Assembly (NCBI RefSeq): GCF_000380645.1
Contig: NZ_AQXZ01000019.1
Span: 1,020,761-1,084,760 of the forward strand
Reading direction: 5' to 3'
From: Smaragdicoccus niigatensis DSM 44881 = NBRC 103563
GTDB taxonomy: Bacteria; Actinomycetota; Actinomycetes; Mycobacteriales; Mycobacteriaceae
DNA: 64,000 nt
Numbering within the stretch: the first letter of the stretch is position 1; each line of letters begins with the position of its first letter. The notes beneath the pieces were generated by a model. The model was not told where the DNA came from, searched no databases, and saw only the letters and a program-made list of their open reading frames with translations. Both the position numbers and the translations under genes were made by a program. Shown here piece after piece: positions 21,300 to 30,062 of this stretch.

Positions 21300-22304
21300 T
21301 CAGCGCCCGGCACCCATGGGCTGCGACGTCGCCTTCATGTCCTCGATGATGGCGTGCTGGGCCGCCGGGGGCAGGGTGTGCAGGATCTGGCGAACGCGCT
21401 CCTGGCGTCGGCCGAGGCCCTGCCGGTACGGCAGACCCGGGGTTGCGGTCATCTGCGGAATGATGCCTTCGATGTCCTCGACACCACCGGTGTTGTGGCC
21501 GGCGTCGGCGAGCGCCTGCTCGCGTGCAGCCTGCGCTTCGTCCTTCTCCTCCGACATACCGATCGGCCCGATCATGCGGCCGTTGAGGAACTGCTTGACG
21601 ACCGGCTCGTCGCTGGTCAGCAGCACTTCGCGGGGTCCGAACATCACCAGGTTGCGACGGAACAGCATGCCGATGTTGTCGGGCACCGTACGGGCGAGGT
21701 TGATGTTGTGCGACACGATGAGGAACGTGGCGTCGATCTGCGCGTTGATGTCGAGGAACAGCTGGCTGATGTAGGTCGTACGGACCGGGTCCAGACCCGA
21801 GTCCGGCTCGTCGACGAGGATGATCTCCGGGTCGAGAACGAGCGCACGGGCGAGGCCGGCACGCTTGCGCATACCGCCGGAGATCTCACCGGGGAGCTTG
21901 TACTCCGCACCGGTCAGACCGACCATCTCCATCTTCTCCATGACGATCTTGCGGATCTCGGACTCGCTCTTCTTCGTGTGCTCACGAAGTGGGAACGCGA
22001 CGTTGTCGAAGAGGTGCATGGAGCCGAACAGCGCGCCGTCCTGGAAGAGCACACCGAACTTCTTGCGAACCTCGTAGAGCTCCTTGTGGTGGCACGTCGT
22101 GATGTCGACGTTGTCGATGTAGATGTGCCCCTCTTCGGGCATCAGCAGCCCGATGAGCGACTTCAGGAACACCGACTTACCGGTACCGGATGGACCGACC
22201 ATCAGGCTGATCTCACCCGGCGGCAGCGTCAGCGTGACGTTCTGCCAGATGTTCTGGCGACCGAACGACTTGGTGACACCCTCAACCCGAACTTCGAGCC
22301 CCAT
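21300..22304 (-). CDS. mceG: Mce-transporter ATPase MceG (Mkl)
   Basis: 334 aa ABC ATPase that powers Mce lipid/sterol importers (Mkl in mycobacteria, MlaF-like). Walker A GPSGTGKS (37-44), ABC signature ISGGMRKRAGLARAL, Walker B IILVDEPDSGLDP and the H-loop LIVSHN are complete. The C-terminal extension of about 90 residues after the ATPase domain (from GRMIGPIGMSEEK to GAGR) is typical of MceG rather than of other ABC ATPases. Its position between the rplJL genes and rpoB matches the mycobacterial arrangement. No mce operon lies in the window, consistent with MceG acting in trans on several Mce systems. Confidence 0.9.
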   Translation of the reverse strand: MGLEVRVEGVTKSFGRQNIWQNVTLTLPPGEISLMVGPSGTGKSVFLKSLIGLLMPEEGHIYIDNVDITTCHHKELYEVRKKFGVLFQDGALFGSMHLFDNVAFPLREHTKKSESEIRKIVMEKMEMVGLTGAEYKLPGEISGGMRKRAGLARALVLDPEIILVDEPDSGLDPVRTTYISQLFLDINAQIDATFLIVSHNINLARTVPDNIGMLFRRNLVMFGPREVLLTSDEPVVKQFLNGRMIGPIGMSEEKDEAQAAREQALADAGHNTGGVEDIEGIIPQMTATPGLPYRQGLGRRQERVRQILHTLPPAAQHAIIEDMKATSQPMGAGR

Positions 22305-22507
22305 GTCGAACCTCCACGATTGAATCTGGTCGGCCGTTTGCAGAAATCACGCAGCCGAGTAGTGAGTGAACTGGATCACGTTGTTCCCATGATATGCAGG
22401 CTTCCGCGATTCGGGGGTGGGAGATTTGTGAAAAGTGTGACGCAATTTACGCGTGTTGCCTTGCGGCGACACCGTGTCGCACGTTCAATGTCCGGTTCGG
22501 CGCACGC

Positions 22508-23503
22508 TCAGCGGCGAAATTCGGGTATCACCCGCTCCGCGAACAAGCGGGCCGACGACTCGTCGTAGGCAAGGTCGGCGAAGTTCGTGATCGCATAGGC
22601 AAGCCCCAGGTCCTGCAATTTCTGTAACTGCTCCACGACCTGCTCGACGGTACCGACGAGTGGCCCGCTCCGGAACATTCCCGAAAAGCGGCGCAACTCG
22701 GATTCGGAGATGAGCGGACGGTAGTGCGCGTCGATCCAATCCAGCCTGTCGGCGACGTCCTTCTCGGTCTCTCCGATCACCACGTTGTAGTTCGCCGATC
22801 GGATGATCTCGTCGAAGTCGCGGCCCAGATCGCGGGCGTGCTCGGCCAGGATCGCCGACTTCTGGGCGAAGGTCTCCGGCGTGCCGTCGAAGTTCGTGTA
22901 CTGCGCGTACTTCGCGGCGATCCGCAGCGTCTTCTTCTCGCCCCCGCCGGCGATCCACAACGGAATGCCGCCGGGTTGCCGGGGCAATGGCTGCACGATC
23001 GCGCCGTCGACCTGAAAGAACCGCCCGTCAAGCGTCACGTTCCCGGTGCGCCACGCCTGCGTGAAGATCTGGACGCCTTCCTCGAGGGCGCGCAGTCGAT
23101 CACCCGCTCCGGGGAAGCCGTATCCGTACGCTCGCCATTCGTGCTCGTACCACCCGGCGCCGATGCCCATCTCGACGCGTCCGCCCGATACGTGATCGAC
23201 CGTCGCGGCGACTTTGGCGAGGTAGGCCGGGTTCCGGTACGCGATGCACGTGCACATCTGGCCGAGCCGGATACGTTCCGTCGACGCCGCGAAGGCCGCC
23301 ATGAGCGTCCACGCTTCGTGGGTTGCCTCCTGCGTCGGAGCCGGCACGGTGTGGAAATGGTCGTAGACCCAGAGCGAATCCCACGGTCCGGCGTCGGCTT
23401 CCTGCGCGAGGCGCTTGATCAGAGGCCACTGCTGCGCCGGTTCGACGCCGACGAGGTCAAGGCGCCAGCCCTGTGGGATGAAGATTCCGAATTGCACTCC
23501 CAC
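22508..23503 (-). CDS. LLM-class F420-dependent oxidoreductase
   Basis: 331 aa luciferase-like (beta/alpha)8-barrel flavin/F420 enzyme. Features: GIFIPQGWRLD at the N-terminus, DSLWVYDHFHTVP, CTCIAYRNPAYLAKVAATVDHVSGGRVEMGIGAGWYEHEW (the conserved cofactor-binding region), and LWIAGGGEKKTLRIAA. Members reduce or oxidise varied substrates with coenzyme F420; the substrate is not readable. Start chosen at GTG 23503 (GVQFGIF), since the 77 residues upstream in frame are Arg/Ser-rich non-family sequence. It stands alone downstream of the rplL terminator. Confidence 0.85.
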   Translation of the reverse strand: MGVQFGIFIPQGWRLDLVGVEPAQQWPLIKRLAQEADAGPWDSLWVYDHFHTVPAPTQEATHEAWTLMAAFAASTERIRLGQMCTCIAYRNPAYLAKVAATVDHVSGGRVEMGIGAGWYEHEWRAYGYGFPGAGDRLRALEEGVQIFTQAWRTGNVTLDGRFFQVDGAIVQPLPRQPGGIPLWIAGGGEKKTLRIAAKYAQYTNFDGTPETFAQKSAILAEHARDLGRDFDEIIRSANYNVVIGETEKDVADRLDWIDAHYRPLISESELRRFSGMFRSGPLVGTVEQVVEQLQKLQDLGLAYAITNFADLAYDESSARLFAERVIPEFRR

Positions 23504-23587
23504 AACGCTACTCACGCCGCGAAAAACCCGCAGGGAGCCAAAGGGTTGACTTCCGCCGAACCCCGTGCGGTGCTTCGGAAATGCAAA

Positions 23588-23613
23588 AACGCCCGGTCCG
23601 AAGACCGGGCGTT
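23588..23613 (-). terminator. Intrinsic terminator of rplJ-rplL
   Basis: Perfect 11-bp stem AACGCCCGGTC / GACCGGGCGTT with a UUCG tetraloop on the minus strand, followed by a U-tract, 17 bases past the rplL stop. Confidence 0.92.
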
Positions 23614-23630
23614 GACGCAGTAAGAAGTAC

Positions 23631-24023
23631 TTACTTGACCGAGACGCTAGCGCCAGCGGCGACCAGCTTCTCCTTGGCAGCCTCAGCGGCTTCCTTGGCG
23701 ACCTTCTCGAGGATCGGCTTCGGAGCACTCTCAACGAGGTCCTTGGCCTCCTTCAGGCCGAGGCCCGAAACGATCTCACGGACGACCTTGATGACCTGGA
23801 TCTTCTTGTCGCCAGCGCCCTCGAGGATGACGTCGAACTCGTCCTGCTCCTCGGCAGCCTCAGCCGGAGCACCGGCAGCAGCGCCACCGGCAGCCGCGAT
23901 GGCGACCGGAGCAGCAGCGGTGACCTCGAAGACCTCTTCGAACTTCTTGGTGAACTCCGACAGCTCGAGGAGGGTGAGCTCCTTGAAGGCGTCGATCAGC
24001 TCGTCAGTGGTGAGCTTCGCCAT
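23631..24023 (-). CDS. rplL: 50S ribosomal protein L7/L12
   Basis: 130 aa stalk protein. The N-terminal dimerisation helices bind L10, an Ala/Gly-rich hinge follows (about residues 45-60, [17 protein letters not shown]), and the C-terminal domain recruits translation factors ([27 protein letters not shown]). Full length, with a GGAACG-type ribosome site before ATG 24023. Second gene after rplJ, ended by an intrinsic terminator. Confidence 0.97.
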   Translation of the reverse strand: MAKLTTDELIDAFKELTLLELSEFTKKFEEVFEVTAAAPVAIAAAGGAAAGAPAEAAEEQDEFDVILEGAGDKKIQVIKVVREIVSGLGLKEAKDLVESAPKPILEKVAKEAAEAAKEKLVAAGASVSVK

Positions 24024-24096
24024 GATGGCGTTCCTTTCGTTGTCCCGTCGCTGATCCGCGACCGGGAATGGTTTGTGATGCGCGGTTGCGGATCAG

Positions 24097-24660
24097 CTAT
24101 TCGGCGGCCGTGTCGGAAGCATCGGTGGCGGGAGCGCCACCTTCTTCTCCGGCCTTCTTTTCCTGCAGCGCCAGCGACAGGCGTGCAACCTGCGACGCCG
24201 GAGCGTTGAACAGGCCAGCAGCCTTCGCGAGGTTGCCCTTGAAGGCACCCGCGAGCTTGCTGAGCAGAACCTCACGCGAGTCGAGGTCTGCAATCTTGTT
24301 GACTTCGTCGACGGACAGCGTCTTGCCGTCCATGAAGCCACCCTTGACGATCAGCGCCTTGTTGTCCTTGGCGAATGCCTTGATGGCCTTCGCCGCGTCC
24401 ACCGGCTCGCCCGTAACAAAGGCGATAGCGGTGGGGCCGACAAACAGGTCGTCGAGTCCGACGACGCCCGCTTCTGCAGCGGCACGCTTGACCAGGGTGT
24501 TCTTGGCGACGGAGTACGTGGCGTTGGCACCAAGTGCGCGACGCAGCTCGGTGAGCTTGCCGACCGACAGACCGCGGTATTCGGTCACGACGGCAGCCGA
24601 CGAGTTCTTGAACTGCTCCGTGATCTCTGCGACTGCAGTGATCTTTGCGGCGTTTGCCAT
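24097..24660 (-). CDS. rplJ: 50S ribosomal protein L10
   Basis: 187 aa base of the ribosomal stalk and the autogenous repressor of the rplJL operon. Start taken at ATG 24660 ([10 protein letters not shown]), preceded by GGAGGCGAAG; the frame is open for 51 more codons upstream but that part is the mRNA leader. Contains [28 protein letters not shown] and the C-terminal helix that anchors L12 dimers. Confidence 0.96.
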   Translation of the reverse strand: MANAAKITAVAEITEQFKNSSAAVVTEYRGLSVGKLTELRRALGANATYSVAKNTLVKRAAAEAGVVGLDDLFVGPTAIAFVTGEPVDAAKAIKAFAKDNKALIVKGGFMDGKTLSVDEVNKIADLDSREVLLSKLAGAFKGNLAKAAGLFNAPASQVARLSLALQEKKAGEEGGAPATDASDTAAE

Positions 24661-24965
24661 ACTTCGCCTCCTCTCTGGTTCTCGAGTCCTACGTCCAGAC
24701 GAGGCCAAAGCAGCGAAACGATTTAGGGCCGGAAACGACAGGAGCCCCGGACGCAGAGCGCACCGGGGCAAGAACACTTTCAGCCTGAGCTGAAGTCCCT
24801 TATCTCGATTCATCCTGCGTGGGTCGCCGGTCGGGCCGGACCTTCAATCGCTTTGCAGCGATGACCTACGGTCTTCGGTAGAACGTGATTGGGCGGCCAT
24901 CGAATACTCGAAGGCCAGAAGTTAGAGTACGCGGCGAGGATTCGAAATCCAAAACGGAGGCAACG
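24661..24965 (-). promoter_or_regulatory. rplJ leader region, candidate L10 autoregulatory leader (shared with divergent hydrolase promoter)
   Basis: Gene-free stretch between divergent rplJ and the LipG-like gene. In the rplJ mRNA sense it holds two successive hairpins: TTCAGC/GCTGAA with a four-base loop (24779-24794) and GCCCCGG/CCGGGGC (24744-24769). Bacterial rplJ leaders commonly bind the L10-L12 complex for feedback repression. Placement fits, but I cannot confirm the family consensus by eye. The plus-strand half (24885-24965) must also hold the promoter of the hydrolase gene. Confidence 0.5.
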
Positions 24966-25886
24966 ATGCCAACTGATCTGGAGATACGCGCGGGATTCGC
25001 CGACGCGAATGGGCTGAAAATCGCCTACGAGGACATCGGTAACCCGAACGATCCGCCGATGCTGCTGATCATGGGTTTCAGCGCGCAGTTGACCGCGTGG
25101 CCGCTACCGCTGGTGGAGCGATTGGTCGAGGGCGGCAATCGCGTCATCCGTTTCGACAATCGCGATATCGGCCTCTCGAGCAAGATCTCTGGGGCCCGCG
25201 TCGAAGGCAACAACCTGGTTCGCGCCGCACAATTCTGGACACTCGGGCGGCCCGCCAAGGTCCCCTACACCCTCGTCGACATGGCCAAGGACGCCGTCGG
25301 CGTGCTCGATCACCTTGGCATCGAGTCGGCGAACGTCGTGGGCGCCTCGATGGGTGGAATGATCGCCCAGATCGTCGCCGCCGAGCACGCCGACCGGGTC
25401 CGGACGCTCAGCTTGGTCTTCACCACGACGAACGAACCATTCCTGCCGCCGCCGTCCGCTCGCTGCTTCAACGCGCTCTTCGGCGGACCGGGAGCCAACG
25501 CCGGCCGGGCCGAACGGATCGATTTCTCCGTGCAATTCATGAAGAGCATCGGCGGACGCAAGTACCCGGTCAGCGATGCCAAAATCCAGGAAGAAGCCGA
25601 GAAGAACTACGAGCGCAGCTACTACCCCGCCGGAATCGTCCGGCAGCTGGCCGCGACGATCGGCACGGGCAGCCTCGTGCAGTACACCAAGCGGATCAAG
25701 AGTCCGACGGTGATTCTGCACGGCACCGACGACCCGCTCGTGCGTCCCCAAGGCGGCAAGGCGATCGCGCGCCGGATCCCGCACGCGCGACTTCACCTCA
25801 TCGATGGCTGGGGCCACAACTTCCCCGAGGAGCTGATCCCCGACATCGCCGCGATTCTCGTCAACAACGCGGCGCAGGGTCGCTAG
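24966..25886 (+). CDS. Alpha/beta-hydrolase, LipG-like
   Basis: 306 aa serine hydrolase. Catalytic Ser in the nucleophile elbow GASMGGM, Asp in HGTDDPLV, His in GWGHNFPEEL, and FDNRDIGLSS near residue 63, a motif shared with the mycobacterial esterase LipG, which lies at the equivalent place near the ribosomal protein genes in M. tuberculosis. Predicted carboxylesterase or thioesterase; substrate unknown. Start chosen at ATG 24966 because GGAGG lies 5 bases upstream, not at the ATG 27 codons earlier. Convergent with the DUF4333 lipoprotein gene, 7 bases apart. Confidence 0.85.
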   Translation: MPTDLEIRAGFADANGLKIAYEDIGNPNDPPMLLIMGFSAQLTAWPLPLVERLVEGGNRVIRFDNRDIGLSSKISGARVEGNNLVRAAQFWTLGRPAKVPYTLVDMAKDAVGVLDHLGIESANVVGASMGGMIAQIVAAEHADRVRTLSLVFTTTNEPFLPPPSARCFNALFGGPGANAGRAERIDFSVQFMKSIGGRKYPVSDAKIQEEAEKNYERSYYPAGIVRQLAATIGTGSLVQYTKRIKSPTVILHGTDDPLVRPQGGKAIARRIPHARLHLIDGWGHNFPEELIPDIAAILVNNAAQGR

Positions 25887-25893
25887 CCGACGC

Positions 25894-26388
25894 CTACTTC
25901 GTCGTCGGCGTCGCCTCGATCTTCGCCGTCACTTCGATCGTGGTCTTCGTCGCGCCGTCGATGTACTCGCAGGTGAACTTGTCACCCGCCGGCACCACCT
26001 TGAGGCCGGTTCCGCAGTTCACGGCGACCGGGTGACCAACCTCTTTGGTCTTCTGGTCCGTGAGGTCCTTGGACAGCTTCGCCAGGTCGTAGACCGCGTC
26101 GAGGCTCGTGATCGACTTGATCGATCCGTCTTGGAGCACAACGCCGACGCGGACCTTGTTGTTCTCCAGGTCCGCGGTGCAGACGTAGGTCTTGCCGTTC
26201 TCGGAGTTGTTCATCTGCTCCGGGCAGTGCACGGCCGACACCTTCTTGTTCAGACCGCTTTGCTCGTACGACTTGTTCAGTTCGTCGGCGACCGTCGTTT
26301 GCAGATCATCGACCGTGACTGGCTTCGAACACCCCGCGATCGCAAGGAGCGGGAGGGCAAGGACGGCAGCGAAACGGGCAGTGCGCAT
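25894..26388 (-). CDS. DUF4333 lipoprotein with two repeats
   Basis: 164 aa lipoprotein: signal peptide with lipobox AIAGC (Cys about 20), so likely attached to the outer membrane leaflet of the cytoplasmic membrane. The mature part contains two copies of the DUF4333 unit, each a small domain with a CP..-G-..-C cysteine pair: VHCPEQMNNSENGKTYVC and VNCGTGLKVVPAGDKFTC. Function unknown. A single-unit relative is encoded just upstream on the same strand. Confidence 0.82.
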   Translation of the reverse strand: MRTARFAAVLALPLLAIAGCSKPVTVDDLQTTVADELNKSYEQSGLNKKVSAVHCPEQMNNSENGKTYVCTADLENNKVRVGVVLQDGSIKSITSLDAVYDLAKLSKDLTDQKTKEVGHPVAVNCGTGLKVVPAGDKFTCEYIDGATKTTIEVTAKIEATPTTK

Positions 26389-26452
26389 GAGATCTACCGT
26401 ATTGGAGCGACGCCGAGTTCGCTTGTGGAGTAACGCATACAGCTACCTGGCG

Positions 26453-26809
26453 TCACTTGGATTCGTGGAGTTCCCAGCTCGTCGCGCCGTTCTCCCCGAC
26501 GGTGACGATCATCGTGCCGGACTTGGTGCTCGACCGCATCGCGCACTCGAAAGTCCCGCCGGTGGGCACCTCGATGAATTCCGCGGACCCACAGTCGACG
26601 ACCGCATCGCTCTCCGACAAGCTCTCCATCAGGTCGCGTTCGGTCTCCTTGGTGTCCAGGCGCTGCAGCTGGCCGCTGGTTCCCGCGGCCGTGGTCGTCT
26701 TCTCGGCGCTCACCGTCGTGCTCGCAGCGGGAGTGCTCGGCGCGGAACTGCACGCACCGAGAACCAGAGCCAGACCGCCGACGGACACGAGGAACGAAAG
26801 TCGCTTCAC
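26453..26809 (-). CDS. Small DUF4333-like lipoprotein
   Basis: 118 aa. Starting at GTG 26809 gives an ideal lipoprotein signal, KRLSFLVSVGGLALVLGAC, then a Ser/Thr/Ala-rich spacer and one DUF4333-like unit with the paired cysteines VDCGSAEF and GGTFEC. The frame is open to an upstream ATG at 26920, but those 37 residues lack signal-peptide character and would lie in the rplA terminator, so they are rejected. Function unknown. Confidence 0.75.
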   Translation of the reverse strand: MKRLSFLVSVGGLALVLGACSSAPSTPAASTTVSAEKTTTAAGTSGQLQRLDTKETERDLMESLSESDAVVDCGSAEFIEVPTGGTFECAMRSSTKSGTMIVTVGENGATSWELHESK

Positions 26810-26884
26810 TCTGGGTGATGCTAGGGGCAGACCGCCGGGTTCGCCTGTCGAGCAAATCCGGGGCCAGACTTCCGCACACGAAAA

Positions 26885-26914
26885 TCGCCGCCCAGGACGA
26901 ATCCTGAGCGGCGA
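26885..26914 (-). terminator. Intrinsic terminator of rplK-rplA
   Basis: 13-bp stem TCGCCGCCCAGGA / TCCTGAGCGGCGA with one mismatch and a UUCG loop on the minus strand, then UUUU, 19 bases past the rplA stop. Confidence 0.92.
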
Positions 26915-26933
26915 CTTCACGAACTACGAGGTC

Positions 26934-27641
26934 TTAGTCCTCGAGCAGGTTACGCACACGGTTCGGGTCAACCGGGATGCCCGGGCCGAACGTCGTGGTG
27001 ACGGTGATCTTCTTGACGTAGCGGCCCTTTGCGGTGGACGGCTTCGCACGCAGAACCTCATCGAGGGCAGCGCCGTAGTTCTCGACCAGCTTGCTGGTGT
27101 CGAACGAGGCCTTGCCGATGATGAAGTGCAGGTTGGCGTGCTTGTCAACGCGGAAGTTGATCTTTCCGCCCTTGATGTCGTTGACGGCCTTGGTGACGTC
27201 CGGGGTCACGGTGCCCGTCTTCGGGTTCGGCATGAGGCCGCGAGGTCCGAGGATACGAGCGATACGACCAACCTTGGCCATCTGGTCCGGCGTCGCGATC
27301 GCGGCGTCGAAGTCGAGCCAGCCGCCCTGGATACGAGCGATGAGCTCGTCCGAACCGACTGCGTCAGCACCAGCTGCTTCCGCCTCATTCGCCTTCTCAC
27401 CCACGGCGAAGACGATCACTCGAGCGGTCTTACCGGTTCCGTGCGGCAGGTTCACGGTGCCGCGGACCATCTGGTCGGCCTTACGCGGGTCGACACCGAG
27501 GCGCATAGCCACCTCGACGGTCGCGTCGGTCTTGGTCGACGAGGTCTCCTTGGCCAGGTTGGCCGCCTCGAGTGGGCTGTACAGCTTGGTGCGGTCGATC
27601 TTCTCGGCCGCGGCGCGGTACGCCTTGCTTGTGTTTGCCAT
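26934..27641 (-). CDS. rplA: 50S ribosomal protein L1
   Basis: 235 aa L1-stalk protein that helps release deacylated tRNA and, in E. coli, represses its own operon. Conserved [28 protein letters not shown]-like [20 protein letters not shown] and KIT.TTTFGPG segments. Start ATG 27641 with AGAAGGA upstream. It follows rplK across 97 bases and is closed by an intrinsic terminator. Confidence 0.97.
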   Translation of the reverse strand: MANTSKAYRAAAEKIDRTKLYSPLEAANLAKETSSTKTDATVEVAMRLGVDPRKADQMVRGTVNLPHGTGKTARVIVFAVGEKANEAEAAGADAVGSDELIARIQGGWLDFDAAIATPDQMAKVGRIARILGPRGLMPNPKTGTVTPDVTKAVNDIKGGKINFRVDKHANLHFIIGKASFDTSKLVENYGAALDEVLRAKPSTAKGRYVKKITVTTTFGPGIPVDPNRVRNLLED

Positions 27642-27738
27642 TTCTTACTGTCCTTCTGATGGTTCAGTCGTGGTGAACAGGCCTGGCCGGCCTTCCCACG
27701 TCGGCGCCGCTGACAATTCAGCAGAGCTCGAATGATTC

Positions 27739-28176
27739 TTAGTCGGTAACCGTGATGCCCATCGAACGAGCGGTACCGGCGATGATCTTCGCGGCCTGCT
27801 CGATGTCGTTGGCATTGAGGTCTTCGGACTTGGTCTTGGCGATCTCACGGACCTGGTCCATGGTGACCTTGGCGACCTTGACGCGGTGCGGCTCCTTCGA
27901 GCCCTTCTGCACGCCTGCAGCCTGAAGCAGCAGCTTCGAAGCCGGCGGGGTCTTGAGCTTGAACTCAAAGGTCCGGTCTTCGAAGACCGAGATCTCTACC
28001 GGGATGACCTGGCCACGCTGCGACTCGGTAGCCGCGTTGTAGGCCTTGCAGAACTCCATGATGTTGACACCGTGCTGACCGAGCGCGGGACCAACCGGAG
28101 GTGCCGGGTTAGCCATACCTGCCTTGATCTGCAGCTTGATGACCGCAGTGAGCTTCTTCCTCTTCTTGGGTGGCAT
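27739..28176 (-). CDS. rplK: 50S ribosomal protein L11
   Basis: 145 aa GTPase-associated-centre protein; target region of thiopeptide antibiotics together with 23S rRNA. Proline-bearing N-terminal domain [26 protein letters not shown] and C-terminal rRNA-binding domain to SMGITV. Begins [12 protein letters not shown]. Preceded by two hairpins in the nusG-rplK gap, where a terminator and a ribosomal-protein leader would be expected. Confidence 0.97.
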   Translation of the reverse strand: MPPKKRKKLTAVIKLQIKAGMANPAPPVGPALGQHGVNIMEFCKAYNAATESQRGQVIPVEISVFEDRTFEFKLKTPPASKLLLQAAGVQKGSKEPHRVKVAKVTMDQVREIAKTKSEDLNANDIEQAAKIIAGTARSMGITVTD

Positions 28177-28222
28177 TTCCTTATTCCTGTCTCATCTCTG
28201 CGGCTGTGACCACAGAGCCGGT

Positions 28223-28291
28223 AGCCGGAACGTGGGTTTCCGGCTGAAAACACTGCGCTGTCTGGGCGAGCGCCCAGAGCGGCGCAGTGTT
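28223..28291 (-). promoter_or_regulatory. nusG terminator/attenuator and second hairpin ahead of rplK
   Basis: Tandem hairpins in the nusG-rplK gap. The first (28249-28291) overlaps the nusG stop: AACACTGCGC pairs with GCGCAGTGTT and encloses a second stem CTGGGCG/CGCCCAG; UUUU follows, so it is terminator-like. The second (28223-28245) is AGCCGGAA with TTCCGGCT. The arrangement suggests partial termination after nusG and a structured leader for rplK-rplA. Confidence 0.6.
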
Positions 28292-28970
28292 AGATCTTGG
28301 CGACCTGGGTGAAGCCCAGCTCGACGGGGGTTTCACGACCGAAGATCGACACGAGGACCTTGAGCTTCTGGGCCTCGGCATTGACTTCGCTGATGCTGGC
28401 GGGCAGCGTCGCGAACGGACCGTCCATGACGGTGACAGATTCGCCGACCTCGAAGTCCACGAGGATCTTCGGCTTGGCGACGGCTTCCGCGATCGTCTCG
28501 TCGCCGGCGGCTGTCGCCGGCTTCTTGACTGCGGTGTCCTTGGGGGCAAGGAACTTGACGACGTCCTTGATGCTCAGCGGCGACGGACGCGAGGTCGCGC
28601 CGACGAATCCGGTAACACCCGGGGTGTTACGGACGGCCGACCAGGACGCGTCGTTGAGCTCCATGCGGACGAGGATGTAACCCGGCAGCACCTTGCGGTT
28701 GACCTGCTTGCGCTGGCCGTTCTTGATCTCGGTGACCTGTTCCTTGGGCACTTCGATCTGGAAGATGTACTCGCCGACGTCCAGGTTCTGAATGCGGACC
28801 TCGAGGTCCGTCTTCACCTTGTCTTCGTATCCGGCGTACGAGTGGATGACGTACCAGTGACCCGGCAGAGCACGCAGCTCGGTCTCGAGCGCCTTCACCG
28901 GGTCGACGACAGCAGCGTCGACACTGTCGACGGCCGTGCCCTCTTCGGGGAGGTCGTTTTCCGAGGTCAT
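28290..28970 (-). CDS. nusG: Transcription termination/antitermination factor NusG
   Basis: 226 aa. NGN domain from about residue 37 ([21 protein letters not shown]) that binds the RNA polymerase clamp, a region [17 protein letters not shown], then a C-terminal KOW domain ([19 protein letters not shown]) that contacts Rho or ribosomal S10. The acidic N-terminal tail of about 35 residues ([16 protein letters not shown]) is typical of actinobacterial NusG. It follows secE by 38 bases. Confidence 0.96.
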   Translation of the reverse strand: MTSENDLPEEGTAVDSVDAAVVDPVKALETELRALPGHWYVIHSYAGYEDKVKTDLEVRIQNLDVGEYIFQIEVPKEQVTEIKNGQRKQVNRKVLPGYILVRMELNDASWSAVRNTPGVTGFVGATSRPSPLSIKDVVKFLAPKDTAVKKPATAAGDETIAEAVAKPKILVDFEVGESVTVMDGPFATLPASISEVNAEAQKLKVLVSIFGRETPVELGFTQVAKI

Positions 28971-29008
28971 TAACGCGCTCGCTTCCTTCGCTTACGTGGG
29001 CGGTTTGG

Positions 29009-29353
29009 TTAACCGAAAAGCCAGGTGACGCCCTTGATGAACAGCACGTCGAGTCCACCGATGTAAGCCACCATGAAGACCACGAACACCAGCACGACGG
29101 CGGTGTACGTGACCATCTGCTTCTTACTCGGCCAGATGACCTTGCGCAGTTCAGCCAGGACTTCCCGGAGGTACTTACGAATGCGCTTGAAGATGTTCGG
29201 CCGAGCCGTATCCGTCTTCGACGCCTTCTTACTGCCGGTGGGAACGGCCTCGACGGCAGTCGACTCGACTGCCGTTCCGGCCGGGCGAGTGGTTCGCGTG
29301 GACCGCTTGCCGGTCGGCTTCGCGGTTGTGCCTTCGGGCTCCTCGCTCACCAT
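29009..29353 (-). CDS. secE: Preprotein translocase subunit SecE
   Basis: 114 aa. Stabilises SecY in the Sec translocon. Long hydrophilic Thr/Ala-rich N-terminus, then the conserved amphipathic segment RKYLREVLAELRKVIWPSKK, and one membrane helix TYTAVVLVFVVFMVAYIGGL near the C-terminus, the short single-helix form. GGAGAGGG precedes ATG 29353. Adjacent to tRNA-Trp upstream and nusG downstream, the usual bacterial order. Confidence 0.95.
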   Translation of the reverse strand: MVSEEPEGTTAKPTGKRSTRTTRPAGTAVESTAVEAVPTGSKKASKTDTARPNIFKRIRKYLREVLAELRKVIWPSKKQMVTYTAVVLVFVVFMVAYIGGLDVLFIKGVTWLFG

Positions 29354-29381
29354 TCACCCTCTCCGTCAGTTGCACCGTGGG

Positions 29382-29454
29382 CAGGGGCGACAGGATTCGA
29401 ACCTGCGACCTGCGGTTTTGGAGACCGCTGCTCTACCAGCTGAGCTACACCCCT
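29382..29454 (-). tRNA. trpT: tRNA-Trp (CCA)
   Basis: 73-nt cloverleaf. Acceptor AGGGGTG pairs with CGCCCCT, D-loop AGCTCAGCTGGTAGAG, anticodon loop TCTCCAAA with anticodon CCA, T-arm GGTTCGAATCC. The 3' CCA is not encoded. Just upstream of secE. Confidence 0.95.
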
Positions 29455-29636
29455 TCGGATTCCCCGGCCCTCTTCAGGACCTGGTAACCCACATTTCTTC
29501 CGGGATAACACAACACACGCGCTGCCTACTTCGCAAAGCTGGGCAGGGCAGCGCGCAGCACTTGAGTTACCTCGAATGCCTACTGTACTGGACGCCACGC
29601 TCTCGAAAGAAATCGCCGCGAGGCATCCAAGACAGG

Positions 29637-30062
29637 TCAGGCGAGACGGACCGTAGCCGTTGCCCGACCGAAGATCCGACGACCGTCCTGCCTGGCTGTG
29701 ATGGCGATGACCGCGGTCCGGTCCTCGTCGTCGACCGACCGCACTCGACCAGAGAATTCGACCTCGGCAGCCTTGTCCGCCGCCACGTAGACCGGGCTGG
29801 TGAATCGGACGCTATAGGCCTTGACCGCGCCCGGGTCGCCCAGCCACGAGGTCACGAAACCGGCCCCGAGACCCATGGTCAGCATGCCGTGTGCAACGAC
29901 GTTATCCAGGCCGGCGAGCTTGACGACTTCGTCGCTCCAGTGAATTGGATTTGCATCGCCGGAAACGCCCGCATAATTCACCAGATCGCCGCGAGTCAGT
30001 TTCACCACGCGTTCGGGCAATTCCTCGCCGACCGAGATCTCGTCAAACTTGCGTAACGCCAT
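29637..30062 (-). CDS. hadB: (3R)-hydroxyacyl-ACP dehydratase subunit HadB
   Basis: 141 aa MaoC-like hot-dog protein; catalytic subunit of the FAS-II dehydratase that elongates meromycolic acids. The hydratase motif GDANPIHWSDEVVKLAG followed by AHGMLTMG is intact, with Asp36 and His41 at the same positions as the catalytic dyad of M. tuberculosis HadB. It overlaps the end of hadA by 20 bases, so the heterodimer is made from coupled genes. No hadC follows: the space to tRNA-Trp is only 182 bases. Confidence 0.92.
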   Translation of the reverse strand: MALRKFDEISVGEELPERVVKLTRGDLVNYAGVSGDANPIHWSDEVVKLAGLDNVVAHGMLTMGLGAGFVTSWLGDPGAVKAYSVRFTSPVYVAADKAAEVEFSGRVRSVDDEDRTAVIAITARQDGRRIFGRATATVRLA

